Part shown: one piece after another, positions 16,454 to 22,952 of the stretch
Layout of the letters: every line of letters begins with the position of its first letter
Numbering within the stretch: the first letter of the stretch is position 1
Origin: Streptomyces sp. ISL-36
GTDB taxonomy: Bacteria; Actinomycetota; Actinomycetes; Streptomycetales; Streptomycetaceae
DNA: 64,000 nt
Assembly (NCBI RefSeq): GCF_018614205.1
Contig: NZ_JAGGOS010000036.1
Span: 1-64,000, forward strand
Direction: 5' to 3'
Made by a program: the position numbers and the translations under genes
Notes under the pieces: model-generated
What the model saw: the letters and a program-made list of their open reading frames with translations, nothing else
Told to the model about the DNA's origin: nothing
Database searches by the model: none

Positions 16454-17977
16454 CTACGGCCAGCTCACCGTCGTCGGTGGCTCACCGTCGTCCCTCACCA
16501 CCAGGCGCGGGCCGTCGGGGCGGGCCGCCACCTCGACCGTGACGGCCGTGACACCCGTCCGCCGGTGGGCGGCCGCCAGCGCTCCGCGCAGGGTGGCGAG
16601 GAGCCGGTCGGCCTCGTCCTCCTCGATCAGGGTGTCCACGGCGCCCGAGAAGTGGACCGAGGGCTGGAAGCCCAGCACGGCCGCCGCGCCGCCCGTCTCC
16701 CGCAGTACCCGCCCCCGGAAGGAGGTCGGCGCGTCGGCGGGCGGCTGCTGGAGGGCGAAGATGGTCGTCCGCACCTCCTGGATGGTGGAGTCCAGCTCGT
16801 CCACCGCCCGCCCCAGCAGCGCGTTCTCCTCGGACGGCTCCGCCGCCCGCCGACGGGTCGACTCCAGCATCATCTCCGTGGCGAACAGCCGCTGGACGAC
16901 GAGATCGTGCAGGTCGCGTGCGATCCGGTCGCGGTCCTCGTAGACGGCGAGGCGCTCCCGGTTGTGCCGCGCGTCGGCGAGGACCAGCGCCAGCGCCGCC
17001 TGGGAGGCGAACTGCGCGGCGAGCAGCCGGTCCACCGCCGTGTACGGGGGACCGCCGCGCCGCCGGGGGAGGGCGAGGGTGCCGATGAGCCGTCCGCCGC
17101 TCTGCAGCGGCAGCATCATCGACGGTCCGAACCGCGACCGCACATGTGTGGTCATCCGGGGGTCGGTCGCCGAGTCCTCCACGAAGACCGGCTCCCCGCC
17201 GAGGAGTTGCGTGAGTACGGGAGATCCCGGCGCGATCGTCGTGCCGACCAGGTCGCCCGGGTCGTCCACCGTCGAGGCCGCCACGATCTCCATGCCACCC
17301 TCCGGGGTGGGCTGCAGCACGACCCCGGCCGAGGCGTCGGCGAGCAGCCGGGCCCGTTCGGCGACCGCCATCAGCGCATCCTCCGCCGGCTCCCCGGTGA
17401 GCAGGGCTGTCGTCACCGCCGCAGCGCCCTCGATCCAGCGCTCGCGCTGCCGGGCGGTCTCGTAGAGCCGGGCGTTGCCGATCGCGATCCCCGCCTGCGA
17501 GGCGAGGATCCGCAGGAGCGCCAGATCGTCCTCGGTGAACGGTCCGCCGTGTTTCTCGGTCAGGTAGAGGTTGCCGAACACCTCGGTGTGGACGCGGATC
17601 GGGACGCCGAGGAAGGAGCGCATCGGCGGATGGCCCTCGGGGACCCCGCTGGAACGCGGATCGGCCGTCAGGTCGTCGAGCCGGAGCGGCTGCGGCTCCT
17701 GGATCAGGGCGCCGAGGACCCCGGTCCGCCCGTCGGGCAGGCGGGGGATCCGCTGCCGCTCGGCTTCGGTCATCCCGGCCGTGAACAGCTCGGTGAGCCG
17801 GTGGCGCTCGGGGTCGACGACTCCGAGCGCCCCGTAGCGCGCCCCGGTCAGTTCGGTCGCGGAGTCCACGATGTGCTGGAGGGTGGCCCGCAGTTCGAGC
17901 TCGGTCCCGACGTTCAGAACCGCTTCCAGCAGCATCGGCAGGCGGGGAGCGGGTTCGCCCCGGTCGGAGAGCGACAT
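16454..17977 (-). CDS. GAF-domain sensor histidine kinase homologue with incomplete ATPase domain
   Basis: 507 residues arranged like DevS/DosT: GAF 1 (about 15-170), GAF 2 (about 190-335) and a HisKA_3 dimerisation segment with the phospho-acceptor His at 357 (DRIARDLHDLVVQRLFA). The ATPase part is short and worn. The N-box position reads LRGALAAAHRRTGVTAVTV without the usual Asn, and the chain stops at RLVVRDDGEPPTTVSWP, before any GLG/G2 box. DevS-type kinases are about 70 residues longer. It could be dephosphorylated or cross-phosphorylated, or act only as a sensor. No response regulator is adjacent; mbl lies immediately upstream. Confidence 0.85.
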   Translation of the reverse strand: MSLSDRGEPAPRLPMLLEAVLNVGTELELRATLQHIVDSATELTGARYGALGVVDPERHRLTELFTAGMTEAERQRIPRLPDGRTGVLGALIQEPQPLRLDDLTADPRSSGVPEGHPPMRSFLGVPIRVHTEVFGNLYLTEKHGGPFTEDDLALLRILASQAGIAIGNARLYETARQRERWIEGAAAVTTALLTGEPAEDALMAVAERARLLADASAGVVLQPTPEGGMEIVAASTVDDPGDLVGTTIAPGSPVLTQLLGGEPVFVEDSATDPRMTTHVRSRFGPSMMLPLQSGGRLIGTLALPRRRGGPPYTAVDRLLAAQFASQAALALVLADARHNRERLAVYEDRDRIARDLHDLVVQRLFATEMMLESTRRRAAEPSEENALLGRAVDELDSTIQEVRTTIFALQQPPADAPTSFRGRVLRETGGAAAVLGFQPSVHFSGAVDTLIEEDEADRLLATLRGALAAAHRRTGVTAVTVEVAARPDGPRLVVRDDGEPPTTVSWP

Positions 17978-18013
17978 GACCTTATTGTCGTACAGAACGG
18001 GATATATCGATGC

Positions 18014-19057
18014 TCATTCCGGGTCGGCCAGCGGGTCGAGGACCATCGGCTGGATCTTGCCCTCCAGCATCGAGCCGAGCCCGAGGATCGCGCACACGTC
18101 CGGCCGTTCGGCGATGTGCACCGGCATCCCGGTCGCCTCGCGCAGCATCTGGTCGAGCCCCGGCAGCAGGGCGCTGCCGCCGACCATCATGATGCCGCGC
18201 TCGGCGAGGTCGGCCACCAGGTCCGGCGGGCACTCGCGCAGGATCTTGCCGATGCCGTCGAGCACGGCCGTCAGCGGGGTGTGGATCGCGTCGCGTACGG
18301 CGGCGGTGTCGACGGTCACCGAGCGGGCCAGGCCCGTCGCCACGTCCCGGCCGTGGATCTCCGTCGAGGAAGGGCCCTGCAGGGTGAGGCCGTTGCCGTG
18401 GAGCGCGAGCTGCAGCGGGCGCACGGACTGGCTGGGCAGCATCAGCTCGTGCTCGTGGCGCAGGTGCTGGATGACGGCGTGGTCGATCGCGTTGCCGCCG
18501 ACCGGGATGCGCTCGGCGGTGACGATCGAGCCCAGCGAGAGCACCGCGACCTGGGTGGTCGCCGCCCCGCACACCATGATCATGGTCGCGGTCGGCTGTT
18601 CGACGGGAAGCCCGCAGCCCACAGCCGCCGCGATCAGCGTGTCGACCAGTTCGACCCGCCGGGCGCCGAGCCCGACGAGGGTCTCGACGGCGGCGCGCTG
18701 GGCGAGCGGGTCGCTGTCGTGCGGGGTGCAGGCGGCGGCCCGCAGGCGGGGCTTGCGGCGCAACTGGCGGCGGAGCTTCTCGCCGAGCAGATGGCGGAGC
18801 ATCCGCTGCGCCATCTCGATGTCGACGACGGTGCCGCCGGAGACGGGCCGGACGACGCGGATGTAGTCGGGGGTCCGGCCCGTCATCTTCTCGGCCAGGG
18901 CGCCGACGGCGATCAGCGCGCCGGTACGGGTGTTCACGGCGGCGACGCTGGGTTCGTCGACGACGAGTCCGGCGCCCTTGACGAAGACCCGGGTCCGCGC
19001 GGCCCCCAGGTCGACGGCGACATGGCAACGGCGCAGCTGCTCAAGACTGACGGTCAC
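18014..19057 (-). CDS. mbl: MreB-like actin homologue Mbl
   Basis: 347-residue actin-fold protein of the MreB family. Phosphate loop 1 is HVAVDLGAARTRVFV. The phosphate-2 segment reads VCGAATTQVAV where MreB has DIGGGTTEVAV, so the acidic residues around the nucleotide are lost. The C-terminal adenosine motif is IMMVGGSALLPGLDQ. Start is GTG at 19057 after GGAGGAACTGCC. S. coelicolor Mbl acts with MreB in spore-wall synthesis; this gene is isolated, without mreC, mreD or pbp neighbours, matching that second locus. The altered loop suggests weak or no ATP hydrolysis. Confidence 0.88.
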   Translation of the reverse strand: MTVSLEQLRRCHVAVDLGAARTRVFVKGAGLVVDEPSVAAVNTRTGALIAVGALAEKMTGRTPDYIRVVRPVSGGTVVDIEMAQRMLRHLLGEKLRRQLRRKPRLRAAACTPHDSDPLAQRAAVETLVGLGARRVELVDTLIAAAVGCGLPVEQPTATMIMVCGAATTQVAVLSLGSIVTAERIPVGGNAIDHAVIQHLRHEHELMLPSQSVRPLQLALHGNGLTLQGPSSTEIHGRDVATGLARSVTVDTAAVRDAIHTPLTAVLDGIGKILRECPPDLVADLAERGIMMVGGSALLPGLDQMLREATGMPVHIAERPDVCAILGLGSMLEGKIQPMVLDPLADPE

Positions 19058-19236
19058 GGCAGTTCCTCCGGAGTGCGGTGCTGGCACGGAGCGAGATGGT
19101 GCGGGGGTACCGAGGTGGTGCGGGGTACACGGGGCACTCGGAGTGCTTGGGGTACCTGTTCGCATCGTGCGTTTCCGCGCGGCGCGGCGCGCGCTGGAAT
19201 CCGCCGCCCGGGGGGCCCGACGCGGCTGATGCCAGG

Positions 19237-19812
19237 TCAGAGCAGGCGCTGGAGCAGACCCCAGGTGAACTCGGCCGCGCGCGGGGTCCCGTCGGGCAGG
19301 GTGAAGTCCAGCCGCAGCCGGGTGGGTGCGCCGCCGTCGCGGACCTGGGCCGGCGGGAAGGCGTTGCCGACCTCGGCCAGGGTGCAGCGCCAGGGCCGCA
19401 GGTCGGCCTCCGTGCGCAGCTCGGGGACGGGGTGACCGGGGGCGCGCACCAGACCGCGGCCCCACACCTGCGGCGGGGTACGGCGGCCGAGAGGGCCGAT
19501 CATGACCTCCCAGCGCAGCTCGGGCCAGAGCGGGAGCTCCCACTGGAGGATCTCGGAGGCGAACTCCGCCACGGTACGGCGGGCCACGGGCTCGCCCAGC
19601 ACCGAGCGGTACCGCCTCAGTTCCCCCGCGCCCCGGCGGGCATGGGCCCACGCCTGCCAGCGCCGATTGGCCTCGCGCATCTCGGTCCGGGTCGCCCCCA
19701 GCTCCCGTACCGCGTCCTCGACCAGGCCCGGCTGATGATCGGCCATCCGGCGCAGCAGGACGAGCTGGAACTCCCGCGGCCCGAAGGGCGCGCTCGGCTC
19801 GGCTGAGGTCAT
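19237..19812 (-). CDS. Uncharacterised protein (191 aa)
   Basis: A 191-residue soluble protein I cannot assign to a named family. It has a helical charged N half (REFQLVLLRRMADHQPGLVEDAVRELGATRTEMREANRRWQAW, given here in parts: residues about 13-55). A beta-rich C half contains WEVMIGPLGRR and RLRLDFTLPDGTPRAAEF. No signal peptide or membrane segment. Start is ATG at 19812; the frame stays open 21 codons further upstream into the divergent promoter region. It lies 180 bases upstream of mbl on the same strand. Confidence 0.7.
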   Translation of the reverse strand: MTSAEPSAPFGPREFQLVLLRRMADHQPGLVEDAVRELGATRTEMREANRRWQAWAHARRGAGELRRYRSVLGEPVARRTVAEFASEILQWELPLWPELRWEVMIGPLGRRTPPQVWGRGLVRAPGHPVPELRTEADLRPWRCTLAEVGNAFPPAQVRDGGAPTRLRLDFTLPDGTPRAAEFTWGLLQRLL

Positions 19813-19934
19813 GCGCCCATCCTGCCCGAAGCGGGAGAATCGCGACGGCACGCCGGGAAGCTGCGGTTTCCTCACAGGATCCTCACTTCGACGGCTACCT
19901 CTGTTGTTCGAGTGGCACGTAGCCTGCGGGCGCC

Positions 19935-20744
19935 ATGGACTTCTGCCAACAGTGCCGGCGACACCTCAACGGCGCCCTCGCCTGCGCGGGGTGCGGAACT
20001 CCCGTCGAGGAGTTGCGGTACGAAAGCCCCCGGACGACGACCGAGTACGCGGCCGGGCACGAGCACGTCTACGAACTGGACCTGGTCGAGCCCCCGAGCC
20101 CCGCACCGGGAGGCCGTCGTGCCTCGCGCCGGGGCGCCGTCGGGCCCGCCGCGTCCGGTCGGGCCGCGTCGCGCAAGGGCCGTCGGGGGCGCAGCCGCCG
20201 GGGCCGCAACGTCCTGGTGGGCACGCTGGGGCTGGTTCTCGCGGCCGGGACGCTGAGCCTGGCGAAGCTGGCCCTGGAGCCGCCGGACGAGGGCGGCGCC
20301 GCCACCGCCGTACAGGAGGAGGAGGTCGTCGAGACCTCGCTCCCGCCCGTGCCCTCGGAGAGCGCCGAGCCGTCGGCGGACGGGCCGAGCCCGGTCGACG
20401 GGCCGGCCTCGGTCCGTCCGACGGTCACGGGCGGCCCGGCGTCGGGTGTCCCGATCGATACGGCGGGTTCGGGCGGTTCGGGCGGTTCGGGCGGTTCGGG
20501 AGGCCAGGGGTCCGGGGGATCGGGCAGCGGCGACGCGCAGGGCTCGGACGGTGGCCCGGCCGGGCCACCGAGCGACCCACCCACCGGCTCGCCCACGGCG
20601 TCGGCCCCGGGCGAGCCCGCCCCGAGCGACTCCGGCAGCGCGTCCCCGCCGGCTCCGGGCGACTCGTCGACGCCCTCCCCGCCCCCTCCCACGACGGCGC
20701 CGAGCCCCGCCAAGACGGAGTGCTTCCTCTTCTTCTGCTGGTAG
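19935..20744 (+). CDS. Zinc-ribbon, single-TM protein with Pro/Ser/Gly-rich tail ending CFLFFCW
   Basis: 269 residues, family not recognised. The N terminus has a zinc ribbon (Cys 4, 7, 17 and 20: CQQC...CAGC). A basic stretch rich in Arg/Gly/Ser (about 60-92) leads to one membrane segment (VLVGTLGLVLAAGTLSLAKLAL, about 93-114). About 145 low-complexity residues follow, including GSGGSGGSGG and many Pro/Ser/Thr, probably outside the cell. The chain ends in ECFLFFCW. Cytosolic zinc ribbon, transmembrane helix and extended stalk suggest a membrane-tethered scaffold or sensor. Divergent from the 191-aa gene with about 120 bases between. Confidence 0.72.
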   Translation: MDFCQQCRRHLNGALACAGCGTPVEELRYESPRTTTEYAAGHEHVYELDLVEPPSPAPGGRRASRRGAVGPAASGRAASRKGRRGRSRRGRNVLVGTLGLVLAAGTLSLAKLALEPPDEGGAATAVQEEEVVETSLPPVPSESAEPSADGPSPVDGPASVRPTVTGGPASGVPIDTAGSGGSGGSGGSGGQGSGGSGSGDAQGSDGGPAGPPSDPPTGSPTASAPGEPAPSDSGSASPPAPGDSSTPSPPPPTTAPSPAKTECFLFFCW

Positions 20745-20791
20745 ACGGGGTGCGCTGATGCCCCCGGGTGCGGGTAAGCAGGCCTCGGGAG

Positions 20792-21235
20792 CTAGAGCAG
20801 GTCCTCGCCCAGCATCCGCTTCAGCAGGTCGCGCAGCAGCGTGCGCTCCACCTCCGTGAGCTGTCCGAGCGGCTCGCGCGCGAAGTCCAGCGAGTCGCGC
20901 AGCCGGCGCGCGGTCTCCACCCCCTCCGGCGTGGGCGCGGCCAGCTTGACGCGCCGGTCGGCCGGGTCGGGGCGCCGTTCCACGAGACCGCGTGATTCGA
21001 GGCGGTCGACGATCCCCGTGACGTTCGACGGCTCGCAGTGGAGACGCTGGGCGATCTTGCGCATCGGGACCGGCTCCAGGGAGAGCAGCCCGAGGACCCG
21101 GGCCTGGGCGCCGGTCAGCGAGTGCTGCGCGGCCGCCTGCTCGTACTCCGCGTGGTACCGCGCGACGACCGTGCCGATCAGCTCGACGACTTCGCGGGTC
21201 AGGGGGTCTGTGCGTGGGGTGGCCATGGACGTCAT
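20792..21235 (-). CDS. MarR-family transcriptional regulator
   Basis: About 147 residues, winged helix-turn-helix. HSLTGAQARVLGLLS is followed by MRKIAQRLHCEPSNVTGIVDRLESRGLVERRPDPADRRVK, with the wing residues intact. It faces an NADPH-dependent oxidoreductase and a second ohr gene across about 110 bases rich in repeats, so it probably represses them in response to electrophiles, quinones or peroxides. Start is taken as ATG 21235; ATG 21226 is also possible. Confidence 0.87.
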   Translation of the reverse strand: MTSMATPRTDPLTREVVELIGTVVARYHAEYEQAAAQHSLTGAQARVLGLLSLEPVPMRKIAQRLHCEPSNVTGIVDRLESRGLVERRPDPADRRVKLAAPTPEGVETARRLRDSLDFAREPLGQLTEVERTLLRDLLKRMLGEDLL

Positions 21236-21285
21236 CGTACCCAGGTACTTGACAACATGAAATATCCAGGCGCATGGTTGTTTCA

Positions 21286-21315
21286 CCTGATGAAGTTTTA
21301 TCAGGATGAAGTTTT
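21286..21315. promoter_or_regulatory. Candidate operator upstream of the oxidoreductase gene
   Basis: The inverted repeat CCTGAT-N8-ATCAGG spans 21286-21305. It overlaps two direct copies of GATGAAGTTTT, at 21289-21299 and 21305-21315, 16 bases apart. The AT-rich composition and position between divergent marR and oxidoreductase genes favour a MarR binding site or promoter element. Confidence 0.55.
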
Positions 21316-21348
21316 CTCGATCTGAAGCGTTTCCAGGAGGCCGTGCAC

Positions 21349-22368
21349 ATGTCCGTACTTCCCGCGTCCAGCCGTGAGTGGCACCTCGTCGCCCGCCCGC
21401 ACGGCTGGCCCACCCCGGCGGACTTCGCCCTCCGTGAGACCCCCGTCGGCGAGCCCGCCGAGGGCCGCATCCTGGTGCGCAACCTGCACTTCTCCGTCGA
21501 CCCGTACATGCGCGGCCGGATGAACGACGTGAAGTCCTACATCCCCCCGTTCAAGCTCGACCACCCCATGGACGGCGGCGCCGTCGGTGAGGTCGTCGCC
21601 TCCAACGCCGAGGGCTTCGCCGTCGGCGACCACGTCCTGCACGGCCTCGGCTGGCGCGAGTACGCCGACGTCCCGGCCCAGCACGCCACCAAGGTCGACC
21701 CCGACCTGGCCCCCCTCTCCACCTACCTCGGGGTGCTCGGCATGACGGGCCTGACCGCCTACGCCGGCCTCTTCGAGGTCGCCTCCTTCAAGGAGGGTGA
21801 CGCCGTCTTCGTCTCCGGCGCGGCCGGTGCCGTCGGCAGCCAGGTCGGACAGATGGCGAAGCTCAAGGGCGCCTCCCGGGTCATCGGCTCCGCCGGATCC
21901 GACGAGAAGGTCAAGCTCCTCGTCGAGGAGTACGGCTTCGACGCCGCCTTCAACTACAAGAACGGCCCTGTCCGCGAGCAGCTGCGCGAGGCCGCCCCCG
22001 ACGGCATCGACGTCTACTTCGACAACGTCGGCGGCGACCACCTCGAAGCCGCGATCTCCTCGCTCAACGTGCACGGCCGCGCCACCATCTGCGGCATGAT
22101 CGCGCAGTACAACGACACCGAGCCGGTCCCGGGCCCGCGCAACATGGCCATGATCATCGGCAAGCGGCTGCGCCTCCAGGGCGTCCTCGTCGGCGACCAC
22201 TACGACCTGCAGCCGCAGTTCGTTCAGGAGGTCGGCGGCTGGCTGCGCTCCGGCGAGCTCAAGTACGGCGAGACCTTCGTCGAGGGCATCGAGAACGGCG
22301 TGGAGGCCTTCCTCGGCATGCTCCGCGGGGAGAACACCGGAAAGATGATCGTTTCGGTGACCGGCTAG
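21349..22368 (+). CDS. NADPH-dependent oxidoreductase, MDR superfamily (prostaglandin/leukotriene reductase-like)
   Basis: 339-residue zinc-independent medium-chain reductase. The N-terminal GroES-like fold contains LHFSVDPYMRGRMND. The Rossmann loop is VFVSGAAGAVGSQVGQMAKLKGASRVIGSAGSDEK, here described as residues about 146-180. YFDNVGGDHLEAAISSLN is typical of the YfmJ/CurA/LTB4 12-hydroxydehydrogenase group, which reduces alpha,beta-unsaturated carbonyl compounds with NADPH. ATG at 21349 follows AGGAGG; a GTG six bases upstream is less well spaced. It lies 66 bases ahead of the second ohr, and both probably detoxify products of lipid peroxidation. Confidence 0.92.
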   Translation: MSVLPASSREWHLVARPHGWPTPADFALRETPVGEPAEGRILVRNLHFSVDPYMRGRMNDVKSYIPPFKLDHPMDGGAVGEVVASNAEGFAVGDHVLHGLGWREYADVPAQHATKVDPDLAPLSTYLGVLGMTGLTAYAGLFEVASFKEGDAVFVSGAAGAVGSQVGQMAKLKGASRVIGSAGSDEKVKLLVEEYGFDAAFNYKNGPVREQLREAAPDGIDVYFDNVGGDHLEAAISSLNVHGRATICGMIAQYNDTEPVPGPRNMAMIIGKRLRLQGVLVGDHYDLQPQFVQEVGGWLRSGELKYGETFVEGIENGVEAFLGMLRGENTGKMIVSVTG

Positions 22369-22434
22369 TCTCTCCTCAGCCGTCGCGATCGTGGGCGCGA
22401 GTCGCGGCGAACCAGCAGAAGGAAGAGACAACAG

Positions 22435-22857
22435 ATGTCCATCCAGCACTCCGAGGTCCTCTACACCGCCATCGCCACCGCCGAGAACGGGCGGGACGGC
22501 CGTGTCGCCACCGACGACGGTCAGCTCGACGTCGTCGTCAACCCGCCCAAGGCCATGGGCGGCTCCGGCGCCGGCACCAACCCGGAGCAGCTCTTCGCCG
22601 CCGGCTACAGCGCCTGCTTCCAGGGCGCGCTGGGCGTCGTGGCCCGTAACGAGAAGGCCGACATCACCGGCTCGACGGTCACCGCCGAGGTCGGCATAGG
22701 CAAGAACGACGACGGCTTCGGCATCATCGTCAAGATCTCGGCGACCATCCCGAACGTGGACGCCGAGACCGCCAAGAGCCTGCTCGAGAAGGCCCACCAG
22801 GTCTGCCCGTACTCCAAGGCGACCCGCGGCAACATCACGGTCGAGCTGGCCGTCTGA
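22435..22857 (+). CDS. Organic hydroperoxide resistance protein (Ohr/OsmC family), copy 2
   Basis: 140-residue Ohr homologue with both reactive cysteines (YSACFQGA near residue 60 and QVCPYSKATRGN near 122). It shares NPEQLFAAGY with copy 1 but differs along most of its length, so it is an old paralogue and not a recent duplication. It is downstream of the MDR reductase in a probable two-gene unit under the MarR regulator and not OhrR. A strong terminator follows. Confidence 0.92.
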   Translation: MSIQHSEVLYTAIATAENGRDGRVATDDGQLDVVVNPPKAMGGSGAGTNPEQLFAAGYSACFQGALGVVARNEKADITGSTVTAEVGIGKNDDGFGIIVKISATIPNVDAETAKSLLEKAHQVCPYSKATRGNITVELAV

Positions 22858-22876
22858 GTTGCGCGTAAACTAGGCG

Positions 22877-22912
22877 AAGGCCGCACCCCGACCGACCGGG
22901 GTGCGGCCTTTC
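22877..22912 (+). terminator. Rho-independent terminator after ohr copy 2
   Basis: A perfect 14-bp hairpin (arm AAGGCCGCACCCCG, 22877-22890 with 22897-22910), loop ACCGAC, ending in TTTC. It lies between convergent ohr and M14 peptidase genes and can act in both directions. Confidence 0.88.
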
Positions 22913-22952
22913 GCTTGCGCTCGACCGGGTCATCTTCCCGGCAGACGGCCGG

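Noticed and set aside
14780..19435. 1,551-codon open plus-strand frame
   Set aside because: It runs antisense through matB, the MFS gene, the GAF kinase and mbl, all with clear family motifs. Its product is Arg/Gly/His-rich with no domain, as expected from third-position GC bias.
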